DNA of 64,000 bases from Mesorhizobium sp. LMG 17147 (GTDB lineage Bacteria; Pseudomonadota; Alphaproteobacteria; Rhizobiales; Rhizobiaceae), in NCBI RefSeq assembly GCF_024297145.1, contig NZ_JANCTC010000003.1, positions 248,001-312,000 on the forward strand, in the 5' to 3' direction. The position numbers were made by a program, and so were the translations under genes. Of the stretch, positions 20,137 through 28,777 are shown piece by piece (positions within the stretch are counted from its first letter, which is position 1; each line of letters starts with the position of its first letter). The notes under the pieces are model-generated. The model searched no databases, had not been told where the DNA came from, and saw only the letters and a list, made by a program, of their open reading frames with translations.

Positions 20137-20353
20137 CGGGCTTTTGTACCTTTTCTCGAAGTCCCCACGGCGAGAAAACCGGACGTGCGGTAATTTCCCC
20201 TACCGTATTAACCGGATTTTCCCTACACGCAAGGCTTCTGGTTAATTTGTATTTACTTAACCCTGTGGCGTGGCTTTCGCGTCACGCATATCCCCACGCA
20301 TGGTAAACGGCGTCTCAACATTGGTCGCGCTGAAGCCAAATTTCTTCATGATT

Positions 20354-21496
20354 TCAGCACCCAAACAGATCGTTCCAGAAAACAAAGCCCATGAAGCCGA
20401 GCACCAGGATGAGGCCGCTCCGATAAGCCATTTCCATCATCCGTTCGGACACTGGCCGTCGGATGACAGCTTCCACGCCGTAGAACAGAAGATGCCCTCC
20501 GTCGAGGGGGGGAATCGGCAGAAGATTGAGAATTCCTATCCCGACTGACAGATATGCAACAAGCTGGACGAGCAATTCGAAGCCGAGCTTTGCCGCCTGG
20601 CCCGACATCTTGGCGATCTTGATAGGCCCGCCCAGCTGGCACTTGTCCTCGCGGCCAACAACGAAACGCTGCAGGAACTGGCCGGTGCGCTGGATGACGT
20701 GTCCGGTTTCCTGGACGGCCGCCCCGACTGCCCCGGCCGGGCTGTAGGTGATCAGCCGCGGCTGGCCGAGTTCCTTGTTGTTGACGACGCCGATCACGGC
20801 CACCTGGGCTTTGTTGCCCAATGCGTCTTGTTGTTCCATCAAGCGCGGCGTCGCCGTGACGGTGATTTCCTTGCCGCCGCGTAACATAACGAAGGTGATG
20901 CTGTCGCCGGCGCGGCCCGAAACCAGACGCTGGACGTCGGCAAAGGTCTCGACCTTGCTGCCGTCGACGCTGACGAATCGGTCACCGGGCATGATGCCGG
21001 CCGCCGCTGCCGGACTGCCTGCGGTGACTTCAGCCACCATCGGCTCGTATACCGGCCGGCCATATATTGAAAACAGCACGGCAAAGACGGCGATCGTCAG
21101 CAGGAAGTTGAACAGCGGCCCCGCCACGACGGTCGCCGCCCGCTTCCAGATCGGCTGCGTGTGGAAGGCAACCTTGCGTTCGTCGTCGCTCAGCGCCTCG
21201 ACCTCCTCCGAGCTGGGCTGGCTCGACGTCGCGTTCATATCGCCGACGAACTTGACGTAGCCGCCGAGCGGTATGGCGCAAAGCTTCCAGCGGGTGCCGC
21301 GGCTGTCGTTGAAGCCGATGATCTCAGGGCCGAAACCGATCGAAAAGGCTTTTGCGCCGATACCGCACCAGCGGCCGACGAGGTAATGGCCCATTTCGTG
21401 GACGAACACGACCACGGTCAGCACGAACAGGAAAGGCACCAGCGTACCGAGGACAAGGCCGTCCGTGCTGAAAACCGCGTGAAAAATCTCGTTCAA
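20354..21496 (-). CDS. rseP: RIP-family intramembrane zinc metalloprotease
   Basis: This site-2-type protease cleaves membrane proteins within the bilayer, for example anti-sigma factors and signal-peptide remnants. The 380-residue protein has the zinc motif HEMGH near residues 34-38 in its first membrane helix, one PDZ domain (about 125-200, with the ligand loop SPAAAAGIMPGDRFVSV), and the second active-site motif NLLPIPPLDGGH near residue 328 in a late helix. It lies between cdsA and bamA. dxr, often found between cdsA and rseP, is absent. Confidence 0.95.
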   Translation of the reverse strand: MNEIFHAVFSTDGLVLGTLVPFLFVLTVVVFVHEMGHYLVGRWCGIGAKAFSIGFGPEIIGFNDSRGTRWKLCAIPLGGYVKFVGDMNATSSQPSSEEVEALSDDERKVAFHTQPIWKRAATVVAGPLFNFLLTIAVFAVLFSIYGRPVYEPMVAEVTAGSPAAAAGIMPGDRFVSVDGSKVETFADVQRLVSGRAGDSITFVMLRGGKEITVTATPRLMEQQDALGNKAQVAVIGVVNNKELGQPRLITYSPAGAVGAAVQETGHVIQRTGQFLQRFVVGREDKCQLGGPIKIAKMSGQAAKLGFELLVQLVAYLSVGIGILNLLPIPPLDGGHLLFYGVEAVIRRPVSERMMEMAYRSGLILVLGFMGFVFWNDLFGC

Positions 21497-21600
21497 TTCA
21501 TGCCCTCAAATTCATCCACGGCGCAGATCACGCCGCGACTGTGACATCAATCCAGGCGAATCCATGACGCAGCCTCGCGCCGGCCCACCGACGATGCCGT

Positions 21601-22434
21601 TCAAACCGGAAACAGCCCCTGTGCCGGATGGTCGGCGGTCGCGGAAATCCAGCCGATGACGTATAGGGCGAAAGCCGCCGCGACAAGCCCATCGACCCGA
21701 TCCATGATGCCGCCATGGCCGGGTATCAGCGTGCCGGAATCTTTACGGCCGTGGCGTCGCTTGACCCATGATTCGAACAGGTCGCCGGCCTGCGCGACGA
21801 TCGAAAGCACCAGTGCGACCACGCCAAGCACGGCGAGGTTGCCCGTTCCGGCTACTGCGGCCAGAAGCAGACCGGCCACTACGCCGCCGACCACCCCACC
21901 GAGCGCCCCGCTCCGCGTCTTGCCCGGCGAGATCGACGGCGCCAGCCTTGGGCCACCGACGGAGCGGCCGACGAAATAAGCAAAAATATCGGTCGCCCAA
22001 ACCACGGCGAATAGGAACAGAACGGCCAGCAGCCCTGAATGGTCGCCATCACGCAAGAAGGCCAGCGACAAGCCCGACACGGCCGCATAGGCAAGGCCGC
22101 ATGCTTCCCACGGTCCTGCCTTGCGCATCGACGCCGCGATGGCAGTGACAGCAACCAGAGCCGCCACGAGCGGCAGCAGCAAAGACGCAGGCAGGCCGGC
22201 GACGAGGGCACCAATAAAGACCACGATCAGCGCCTCGGGCAGAAAGCCGAGACCTGCCATAGCACCAGCACCTGCCGGGGCAACGGGGCGGCTCATCCGC
22301 GTCCACTCGTAGAAGATCACTGCCGCCATGGCAGCGCAAAGCAACCGGAAGGGCAGTCCGCCGAGCCAGGTCAGGCCAAGCGTGACGACGGCAAGCACGA
22401 CGGCCGAAATGACCCGGAGTTGGAGGTTGCTCAT
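21601..22434 (-). CDS. cdsA: Phosphatidate cytidylyltransferase
   Basis: CdsA makes CDP-diacylglycerol from phosphatidic acid and CTP, feeding all phospholipid synthesis. The 277-residue protein has about seven to eight membrane segments. The family signature is present at the C terminus as KRRHGRKDSGTLIPGHGGIMDRVDGL near residues 228-253, with the DR-D core. It starts three bases after the uppS stop, so the pair is probably cotranscribed, and a 104-base gap separates it from rseP. Confidence 0.95.
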   Translation of the reverse strand: MSNLQLRVISAVVLAVVTLGLTWLGGLPFRLLCAAMAAVIFYEWTRMSRPVAPAGAGAMAGLGFLPEALIVVFIGALVAGLPASLLLPLVAALVAVTAIAASMRKAGPWEACGLAYAAVSGLSLAFLRDGDHSGLLAVLFLFAVVWATDIFAYFVGRSVGGPRLAPSISPGKTRSGALGGVVGGVVAGLLLAAVAGTGNLAVLGVVALVLSIVAQAGDLFESWVKRRHGRKDSGTLIPGHGGIMDRVDGLVAAAFALYVIGWISATADHPAQGLFPV

Positions 22435-22437
22435 TCC

Positions 22438-23160
22438 TCAGCCTGAGGCGACATCTTGGGCGGCAAGTCCGCCGAAGCGGCGCTCGCGGCCGGCGAAATC
22501 GCGCAGTGCATCGGACAGGTGCTCGCGACTGAAGTCGGGCCAGTAGCAAGGCAGAAAAACGAGTTCACTATAGGCAGCCTGCCATAACAGGAAATTCGAC
22601 AACCGAAGCTCGCCGCTGGTGCGGATGACCAGTTCCGGATCCGGAATGCCCTCTGTATCGAGCGAGCTGGCAAAGGACTCGGCCGTGATCGCCTCGCTGT
22701 CGATCTCACCGCGCGCCACCGCTGTGGCGAGCTTGCGCGCGGTGCGCACGATCTCGTCGCGCCCGCCGTAATTGAAGGCAATGACCAGCGTCAGCGCTTC
22801 GTTGCGGAGAGTGAGCGTTTCGGCTTCTTCAAGCAGGCCCCTTATGTCGGGCTGCAGCCCTGCCCTGTCACCGATGACCCTGATCCGCACCCCACTCTGG
22901 TGCAGCTCGGCGAGGTCACGTCGGATGAAAAGCTTCAGCAGGCCCATGAGGTCGCTGACTTCGGATTTCGGTCGTGACCAGTTTTCCGACGAGAAAGCGT
23001 AGACGGTCAGGAAGGAGATGCCGAGGCCGGGGGCGGCGCGCACTGTCTTGCGCAGCGCCTCGACCCCGGCGCGGTGACCAGCCAGCCGAGGCAAGCCGCG
23101 CGCCTTGGCCCAGCGTCCGTTTCCGTCCATGATGATCGCGACATGCGCGGGCGTTGCCAT
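22438..23160 (-). CDS. uppS: Isoprenyl transferase (undecaprenyl diphosphate synthase)
   Basis: UppS builds the C55 undecaprenyl carrier for peptidoglycan and polysaccharides by cis-condensation of IPP. The 240-residue protein shows [31 protein letters not shown] sequence at residues 6-32 with the catalytic aspartate, [11 protein letters not shown] near residue 54, and the late [21 protein letters not shown] near residue 190. It is 32 bases downstream of frr and is followed closely by cdsA. Confidence 0.96.
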   Translation of the reverse strand: MATPAHVAIIMDGNGRWAKARGLPRLAGHRAGVEALRKTVRAAPGLGISFLTVYAFSSENWSRPKSEVSDLMGLLKLFIRRDLAELHQSGVRIRVIGDRAGLQPDIRGLLEEAETLTLRNEALTLVIAFNYGGRDEIVRTARKLATAVARGEIDSEAITAESFASSLDTEGIPDPELVIRTSGELRLSNFLLWQAAYSELVFLPCYWPDFSREHLSDALRDFAGRERRFGGLAAQDVASG

Positions 23161-23192
23161 GTTCTCACTTCCGGGCCAGCCGTGGCCAGACC

Positions 23193-23747
23193 CTAGACCT
23201 GCATGATTTCCGCTTCCTTGTCGGAAAGCAGGTGGTCGATGGTGCTGATTGTCTCGTCGGTCAGTTTCTGAACCTGGTCGGCCCGTTTGCGATGGTCGTC
23301 CTCACTGATGTCGCCGTCCTTTTCCGCCTTTTTCAGAAAGTCCATGCCGTCCCGGCGAACGTGTCGCGCGGCGACGCGGGCATTCTCGGCATAACCGTGC
23401 GAGATCTTGACCAGCTCCCTGCGGCGCTGTTCGTTGAGCTCGGGCAGCGGAATCCTGAGATTGGTACCGTCGACGATAGGATTGAACCCGAGATTGGCTT
23501 CACGGATGGCACGGTCGACCGCGCTGACCATCGACTTGTCCCACACCGAAACCGAAATCATGCGCGGTTCCGGAACCGACACTGTTGCCACCTGGTTGAT
23601 CGGCATGGTGGTGCCATAGGCCTGCACCTGGACGGCATCGAGCAGGTTGCTCGACGCGCGGCCGGTGCGCAGCGAAGCCAGATCATGCTTGAACGCGGCG
23701 ATCGCCCCGTCCATGCGCCGTTTGAGATCGTCGTATTCGCCACTCAT
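23193..23747 (-). CDS. frr: Ribosome-recycling factor
   Basis: RRF splits the post-termination ribosome together with EF-G. Two ATGs lie in tandem; the second, at 23747, has the better spacing (six bases) from AGGAG, giving 184 residues, while the first (23750) would add one methionine. The family hallmarks are present: [15 protein letters not shown] near residue 30, the [13 protein letters not shown] beta region near residue 66, and the C-terminal helical [18 protein letters not shown]. It sits between pyrH and uppS, the classic order. Confidence 0.96.
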   Translation of the reverse strand: MSGEYDDLKRRMDGAIAAFKHDLASLRTGRASSNLLDAVQVQAYGTTMPINQVATVSVPEPRMISVSVWDKSMVSAVDRAIREANLGFNPIVDGTNLRIPLPELNEQRRRELVKISHGYAENARVAARHVRRDGMDFLKKAEKDGDISEDDHRKRADQVQKLTDETISTIDHLLSDKEAEIMQV

Positions 23748-23843
23748 CATCGTCTCCTCGACCCGTTAACCCGGGTTCACTGCTTAGGGTAAGCCCTGTT
23801 CGAGCCTCATCCGCAACCGATCCCTTTCGGGTTCATGGTCCGG

Positions 23844-24566
23844 TCAATCGTCTGCGACGACCGTGCAACGGCCGCCACCCCTCAGGATATCGCCGAAACC
23901 ACCCTTCTCGTGGATCGAATAGACGATTATCGGAATGTTGTTTTCGCGCGCAAGTGCAATCGCCGCCGTATCCATGATCGAAAGCCCGCGTTTGATGACT
24001 TCGTCATGGCTGATCCGCTCGAAACGTGTCGCGTGCGGGTCCTTCTTGGGATCAGCCGAATAGACACCATCGACCTGGGTGCCCTTGAACAGAGCATCGG
24101 CTCCGATCTCGGCGGCGCGAAGGGCTGCAGCCGAATCGGTGGTGAAGAACGGATTGCCGGTGCCGCCGGCGAAGATAACGACCTTGCCCTGGTTCATGTA
24201 GGCGGTCGCCTGACGCTGCGAAAAACTTTCGCAAAGCTCGGGCATGGCGATCGCCGACAGCACCACGGCGTCGACGCCGATCTTGTTGAGCGAGGTGCGC
24301 AGCGCCAGCGAATTGATGACGGTGGCAAGCATGCCCATATGGTCGCCGGTGACGCGGTCTCCGCCTTTTGACGCGACTGCGACGCCACGGAAGATGTTGC
24401 CGCCCCCTATGACGACACCGACTTCGATGCCCAATGCGCGGGCCTCGGCGATGTCGGCGGCGATGCGGTCGACCACCGATACGTCGATGCCGAAATGCTG
24501 CTCGCCCATCAACGCTTCGCCCGATGCTTTCAGCAAGACACGTCGGTAGAGGGGCTTCACCGTCAT
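23844..24566 (-). CDS. pyrH: Uridylate kinase
   Basis: PyrH phosphorylates UMP to UDP in pyrimidine nucleotide synthesis. I choose the ATG at 24566 (MTVKPLYRRVLLKASGEAL), which begins at the family start; an open frame extends 29 codons further but looks unrelated. The 240-residue amino-acid-kinase fold has KASGEALMG near residue 12, the glycine-rich VVIGGGNIFRG near residue 53, GDHMGMLATVINSLAL near residue 73 and the ATP-site FAGGTGNPFFTTDSAAALRA near residue 137. A 410-base gap with a gene remnant separates it from tsf. Confidence 0.95.
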   Translation of the reverse strand: MTVKPLYRRVLLKASGEALMGEQHFGIDVSVVDRIAADIAEARALGIEVGVVIGGGNIFRGVAVASKGGDRVTGDHMGMLATVINSLALRTSLNKIGVDAVVLSAIAMPELCESFSQRQATAYMNQGKVVIFAGGTGNPFFTTDSAAALRAAEIGADALFKGTQVDGVYSADPKKDPHATRFERISHDEVIKRGLSIMDTAAIALARENNIPIIVYSIHEKGGFGDILRGGGRCTVVADD

Positions 24567-24814
24567 CTGGTCCTCGTCATCGTGCGTGTGACGCGTTTCG
24601 GCACGCCCCGAAACACTGGGCGTTCCGATACACGAAGGGCGCCACGATGTCACGCGGCGCCCGAGCCGGAAAACTCTCTTCCAGCTTCAGCTTACACTGC
24701 AAAAGCACCTTGCATGAACAGGTTCGGCATGTAGCCCGCCGGCTTGTCACCGACTGTCTGACCTCCGGTAAGGCCACCCTGTATTTCCGAGCCGAAGAAC
24801 GAATACGAGAAAGG

Positions 24815-24905
24815 GTGTGAATGACCGGCTCACCGCATCGAGCCGTGCCCGAACGTCCTGCGCAATGTCGAAATCGAGCGCGCCGAGGTCGTCCTTGAGT
24901 TGATC
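24815..24905 (-). pseudogene. Decayed C-terminal fragment of an aldo/keto reductase
   Basis: On the minus strand, directly after an in-frame TAG (24906-24908), about 30 codons read DQLKDDLGALDFDIAQDVRA and then RLDAVSRSFTPF. This matches the C-terminal end of aldo/keto reductases, whose usual pattern is EQLEDNLGALD..L....RLD..S. No start, no Rossmann-like barrel and no catalytic tetrad remain in the gap. I read this as a relic of a gene lost from between tsf and pyrH. The match is by eye only. Confidence 0.45.
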
Positions 24906-24923
24906 CTACACCGCGCAAGAAAT

Positions 24924-24953
24924 CGGCCGGGCATCCTCGCGGACACCCGGCCG
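24924..24953 (-). terminator. Hairpin terminator downstream of tsf
   Basis: CGGCCGGG (24924-24931) and CCCGGCCG (24946-24953) form an exact 8-bp GC-rich stem. On the minus strand, just past the tsf stop, it is followed by ATTTCTT, a weak U-tract. It probably ends the rpsB-tsf transcript. Confidence 0.65.
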
Positions 24954-24976
24954 AAAAAGCCTTTTAAACGAATAGT

Positions 24977-25900
24977 TTACTTCTTGACCGCTGCCGCGAC
25001 TTCCGCCGCGAAATCGGTCTCTTCCTTCTCGATGCCCTCACCGAGCGCGAAGCGCAGGTAGGCAGCGATTTTGGCTGGCGCGCCGATCTCGCGTTCGGCA
25101 TCCTTCAGCGCCTTCTCGACGGTGATGTCGGGATTGAGCACGAAAGCCTGCTTGAGCAGCACGACCTCTTCGTAGAACTTGCGCAAACGGCCCTCGACCA
25201 TCTTCTCGATAATCGCTTCCGGCTTGCCGGACTGGCGTGCCTGGTCGGCGAAGATCGCCTTCTCGCGCTCCACCGCGGCCGGATCGAGCTCTTCGGTGGT
25301 CAAGGCCATCGGATTGGTGGCAGCGACATGCATGGCAACCTGACGGGCGAAGGCGTTCGCGGCATGCGCGTTGCCTGTCGTCTCGATGGCCACCAGCACG
25401 CCGAGCTTGCCGAGGCCGTCCGCGACCGCATTGTGAACGTAGGTTGCGACAGCGCCGTGCTCGACGGTGAGCTTGGCCGAGCGGCGGAAGCCCAGATTCT
25501 CGCCGATGGTGCCGACGGCGTCCTTGATGGTCTCGGCGACCGACTTGCCCGAGCCCGGATAGGGAGCAGCGGCAACGGCCTCGGTCTTGCCGCCATAGGC
25601 AAGCGCGACCTTCGCGACGTTGGCGACGATCTCCTGGAACGCAGCATTGCGGGCAACGAAGTCCGTCTCGGAATTGACCTCGACGATCGCTGCCTCGCGG
25701 ACGCCCGAATCGACGCCGATCAGGCCTTCGGCAGCGGTACGGCCAGCCTTCTTGTCGGCCTTGGAAATGCCCTTCTTGCGCAGCCAGTCGATGGCTTCTT
25801 CCATATTGCCGTTGGTCTCGTTCAACGCCGCCTTGCAGTCCATCATGCCCGCGCCGGTCAAGTCGCGGAGTTCTTTGACCTGTGCAGCCGAAATGCTCAT
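24977..25900 (-). CDS. tsf: Translation elongation factor Ts
   Basis: EF-Ts is the guanine-nucleotide exchange factor for EF-Tu. The ATG at 25900 ([23 protein letters not shown]) gives 307 residues and the family start; an open frame runs eight codons further upstream. Both signatures are visible: [18 protein letters not shown] near residue 10 and the [12 protein letters not shown] exchange motif near residue 75. The core and coiled-coil domains follow. It lies 119 bases after rpsB with two hairpins between, the usual rpsB-tsf unit. Confidence 0.96.
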   Translation of the reverse strand: MSISAAQVKELRDLTGAGMMDCKAALNETNGNMEEAIDWLRKKGISKADKKAGRTAAEGLIGVDSGVREAAIVEVNSETDFVARNAAFQEIVANVAKVALAYGGKTEAVAAAPYPGSGKSVAETIKDAVGTIGENLGFRRSAKLTVEHGAVATYVHNAVADGLGKLGVLVAIETTGNAHAANAFARQVAMHVAATNPMALTTEELDPAAVEREKAIFADQARQSGKPEAIIEKMVEGRLRKFYEEVVLLKQAFVLNPDITVEKALKDAEREIGAPAKIAAYLRFALGEGIEKEETDFAAEVAAAVKK

Positions 25901-25927
25901 TGTCGCCTCTTTGTCTAAATGCACTGA

Positions 25928-25952
25928 CGCACCATCGATTTTCGATGATGCG
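25928..25952 (-). promoter_or_regulatory. Stem-loop in the tsf leader
   Basis: Positions 25928-25938 and 25942-25952 pair over 11 base pairs (one G-U wobble) around a 3-base loop. It lies about 28 bases upstream of the tsf start in the rpsB-tsf spacer. It could affect RNA stability or tsf translation. Confidence 0.5.
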
Positions 25953-25995
25953 CCTGGTGCCGGTAGCGCTTACCGCGCCAACATATTGGAAAGAT

Positions 25996-26015
25996 GAAGG
26001 CCGCAGCCGGCCTTC
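25996..26015 (-). terminator. Hairpin just after rpsB, possible attenuator
   Basis: GAAGGCCG (25996-26003) and CGGCCTTC (26008-26015) form an exact 8-bp stem with a 4-base loop, four bases after the rpsB stop. The following minus-strand sequence, ATCTTTCC, is only weakly U-rich, so partial termination or a processing site is more likely than a full stop. Confidence 0.5.
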
Positions 26016-26019
26016 GCTA

Positions 26020-26817
26020 CTATGCTTCCGGGGTCTGGGCTGCCGGGCTCTCGGCGGCCGGGGTCTGCTCGAGCGCCGGCTCGACCGGAGCCTCGACCGA
26101 TGCGCCGATATCGACACCGAGCGCGCCCTGCTGACGGGCGATGCCGTCGATAGCTGCCTTGGCGATCAGATCGCAATACAGCTGGATGGCGCGGGCCGCG
26201 TCGTCATTGCCGGGGATCGGGAAGTCGATCTTGTCCGGGTCGCAGTTGGAATCGATGATGGCAACGACCGGGATGCCGAGACGCTTGGCCTCGAGAATGG
26301 CGATCGCTTCCTTGTTGGTGTCGATCACGAACATCAAATCGGGCGTCGAACCCATATCCTTGATGCCGCCCAGCGCCTTGTCGAGCTTTTCACGCTCGCG
26401 ATCGAGGTTGAGGCGCTCCTTCTTGGTCAGGCCCTGAGCCTCGCCGGCCAGCATCTCGTCGAGCTTGCGCAGGCGCTGGATGGAATTCGAGATCGTCTTC
26501 CAGTTGGTCAGCATGCCGCCGAGCCAGCGCGAGTTGACATAGTACTGGGCCGAGCGCTGCGCGGCATCGGCGACAATGTCGGAGGCCTGGCGCTTGGTGC
26601 CGACGAACAGCACGCGGCCGCCCTTGGCAACAGTGTCGGAAACCTGCTTCAGCGCCTGGTGCAGCAGAGGCACCGTCTGCGAGAGGTCGATGATATGGAT
26701 GTTGTTGCGGGCGCCGTAGATATAGGGCGCCATTTTCGGGTTCCAGCGGTGGGTCTGGTGGCCGAAGTGAATGCCAGCTTCCAATAGCTGGCGCATGCTG
26801 AAATCAGGCAGAGCCAT
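26020..26817 (-). CDS. rpsB: 30S ribosomal protein S2
   Basis: S2 binds the 30S subunit body and helps recruit S1. The ATG at 26817 ([29 protein letters not shown]) is the conserved start and gives 265 residues; an open frame runs 52 codons further upstream through the leader and is not coding. Motifs include GAHFGHQ-type sequence at residues 15-21, FVGTKRQA near residue 67 and the [13 protein letters not shown] region near residue 200. The C-terminal 30 residues are a Pro/Ala/Glu-rich extension typical of alphaproteobacterial S2. Confidence 0.97.
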   Translation of the reverse strand: MALPDFSMRQLLEAGIHFGHQTHRWNPKMAPYIYGARNNIHIIDLSQTVPLLHQALKQVSDTVAKGGRVLFVGTKRQASDIVADAAQRSAQYYVNSRWLGGMLTNWKTISNSIQRLRKLDEMLAGEAQGLTKKERLNLDREREKLDKALGGIKDMGSTPDLMFVIDTNKEAIAILEAKRLGIPVVAIIDSNCDPDKIDFPIPGNDDAARAIQLYCDLIAKAAIDGIARQQGALGVDIGASVEAPVEPALEQTPAAESPAAQTPEA

Positions 26818-26945
26818 TCTTATTTCCTTTCCGGTTAGCCTCCACGGACACAGGCATTTTTGGATTTTGTCCTCGAACGCCACCGGAGGTTTCAGCCGGA
26901 TTTCTCCCGGGCAGACACCAAAGTCCGTGTGTGGAATGAGCGCGC

Positions 26946-26974
26946 ATATAGAGGGGAAGCACGACAAACGCAAG
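26946..26974 (-). promoter_or_regulatory. rpsB promoter
   Basis: On the minus strand, CTTGCG (26969-26974) and CTATAT (26946-26951) are separated by exactly 17 bases, a near match to the alphaproteobacterial vegetative consensus CTTGAC-N17-CTATAT. This places the start of transcription about 120 bases before the rpsB ATG, leaving a leader long enough for autogenous control. The DUF4031 gene ends 48 bases upstream. Confidence 0.75.
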
Positions 26975-27021
26975 CACTGTGGCGTCTGGCGGCTCAGCGT
27001 GCGGCGATCAGCGCACCGGTG

Positions 27022-27300
27022 TCATTGTCGCATCTTCCCCTTCCGCACCCGCACACGCCGGAAAACGGCGACGATCTCCTCGCGGGTGCATTCGATGGCG
27101 CCTAACCGCACTGCGCGGTCACGCTCCAACCCGGTTATGTCATAATGCGGCGCCGATGTCTTGGGCGGCCCTTGATAGGACGAGCGCTTGATGCCGAGCT
27201 GCGCGGCGAAGCGATGCAGCTCGTCGGTATCGTCTGCCAGCAGATGACACCAGCGGTGGCCGACCCATTTCCAGATCGCCGCATCGACATAGACCGCCAT
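27022..27300 (-). CDS. DUF4031 family protein
   Basis: This 92-residue protein fits the DUF4031 pattern: MAVYVD at the start, then a tryptophan-rich WKWVGHRWCHLLAD near residues 11-24, ELHRFAAQLGIKRSSYQG near residue 28 and PHYDITGLERDRAVRLGA near residue 51. The function of the family is unknown. The conserved His, Asp and Tyr residues would suit a small enzyme or nucleic-acid-binding protein, but that is a guess. It lies 43 bases downstream of the acyltransferase-like gene on the same strand. Confidence 0.8.
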   Translation of the reverse strand: MAVYVDAAIWKWVGHRWCHLLADDTDELHRFAAQLGIKRSSYQGPPKTSAPHYDITGLERDRAVRLGAIECTREEIVAVFRRVRVRKGKMRQ

Positions 27301-27343
27301 GAGGTTTGCCGCACTCCTTCATCTTGCGCCGACCAGCACGCCG

Positions 27344-28642
27344 TTAACGATGATAGAAGGGATTGGCATAGAAAATGAAGGCGCCGCCGGCCTCGAGTTG
27401 CGTCATCGTCCTGGTGACGGTCTCCTGCATGCGGTCGTGCAGTTCGGCGAGTGCCTCCTCGACGGAGCCTTGATAAGCGTACAACCCTAGCGGCTCCGGT
27501 ACCCGGACATAGGCGCGGCGTGGGCCTGCCGGCTGCGGCACGAAACGGTTGATCGTATCGCGCAGCGTACCCTTGCAATAGTCATTGCGGATCCGCTTCA
27601 AATGTTCGGCGATCTCCTCCTGCGTGATGCGCGGATTGGCTGAGGCCCACGGCCCGACACGCCGCAGGCGCTGGATCGTATCTGCCAGCGTTCGGACCTG
27701 CTTCTGGTTTTCGGTGCCGTCCATGTTCTCTCGAAGCCAGCGCCGCGACCGGCGCAAAAGCTCGGCAGTGTCGAGCGTGTCGGCGTCGACCGAGACAAGT
27801 TCAGCAAGGCGACGGCCGAGTTCCGCGAGCAGGTTCTTTTGACGAGCGTCATACGAAACCCGCGCATCGGACCGCAGGCCATACGCAGCCTCATCGCGCG
27901 ACAGCAACGTCGCATAGATATGATGGATGCGCTCCGGCAGCGAATCGGCGGCACGGCGTTCGATCTTCAGGCTGTGCTCGACATAGGCGCATTCCTTTGC
28001 CAGCGCTGCCTCGACATTCCCCGTGAAAGCAAGCTTCCAGATCACGGGCGCTATCCAAACCTTGAAGTCCGGATCGGTCAGGCGGCCGCGCTTCAGCGCC
28101 TCGTATCCCATCTCGACCGCGCCTGGCAGCAACGGGGCAACGATGTTGGCATGCCAGCCGACACCGCCTTCGGGATGCAGGAGCACGCCGTGCCCCTTCA
28201 GCGCCCAGGCCACCGAATGTTCCTTGGCGGCCGCGCTGTTGCCCGGGATTTGCGCGATCAGATTGTTGGCCAACCAGAATTTCTGCATCAGCCGGCCAAG
28301 CCCGTTGACGACGCCGTGCGTGGCCCAGGATGCCGCCAGCGGGCTTACCCGCGAGACGACCTCCTTGTCGATCATCCAGTCGGTAAAGAATTCGGGATGG
28401 TTGGGCGTGATGAACGTCGCCTTGCCCGCACCGCAACAAGCCTTCAGCCTTTGCCGGTCATCCTCTGGAAAATCGATGTGGCGGACATTGGCGACGCCGC
28501 GCAAACCGGCCAGACGGTTGAACGGCAACAGGTCGCGAAAGCCTGGAATGCCGTGCAGCATGACAATTCGGTTGACGAACGTCATGGCCTTGATCAGCGT
28601 CGCATTGGGCCGCGGCGCCACAAAAACGTCGATCCTGCTCAA
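27344..28642 (-). CDS. PlsC-like acyltransferase family protein
   Basis: The 432-residue protein resembles 1-acylglycerol-3-phosphate acyltransferase-like proteins. It has TPNHPEFFTDWMID near residues 79-92, close to the acyltransferase motif I, and LLHPEGGVGWH near residue 154, close to the PEGT motif III. In motif I the histidine and aspartate are five residues apart rather than the usual four. The C-terminal half (about 230-430) is helical and charged, with no domain I recognise. Substrate and pathway are not evident. DUF4031 follows. Confidence 0.55.
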   Translation of the reverse strand: MSRIDVFVAPRPNATLIKAMTFVNRIVMLHGIPGFRDLLPFNRLAGLRGVANVRHIDFPEDDRQRLKACCGAGKATFITPNHPEFFTDWMIDKEVVSRVSPLAASWATHGVVNGLGRLMQKFWLANNLIAQIPGNSAAAKEHSVAWALKGHGVLLHPEGGVGWHANIVAPLLPGAVEMGYEALKRGRLTDPDFKVWIAPVIWKLAFTGNVEAALAKECAYVEHSLKIERRAADSLPERIHHIYATLLSRDEAAYGLRSDARVSYDARQKNLLAELGRRLAELVSVDADTLDTAELLRRSRRWLRENMDGTENQKQVRTLADTIQRLRRVGPWASANPRITQEEIAEHLKRIRNDYCKGTLRDTINRFVPQPAGPRRAYVRVPEPLGLYAYQGSVEEALAELHDRMQETVTRTMTQLEAGGAFIFYANPFYHR

Positions 28643-28777
28643 CCTGCTCCCCCACGGCGCTTACCGTCGTAAGACGATGATAGGCAATTGCGGCATGCTC
28701 AAGTCGATACGACACGCCCCGCAATATCAAGCGCTACTATCCTGGATAGCGGCCGGCGGCTTGTCGTTGGTTCGAGC

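Larger units (their letters stand above)
24567..24976. other. 410-bp intergenic region between tsf and pyrH
   Basis: Apart from the tsf terminator (24924-24953) and a decayed aldo/keto-reductase tail (24815-24905, minus strand), I see only an inverted repeat, GGGCGCC and GGCGCCC, around 24628-24653. Open frames here are short and have no family pattern. The pyrH promoter presumably lies in the part nearest 24570-24700. Confidence 0.5.

Noticed and set aside
18868..20193. 441-codon plus-strand frame opposite bamA
   Set aside because: Antisense to the POTRA region of bamA; no recognisable domain and no independent start signals.
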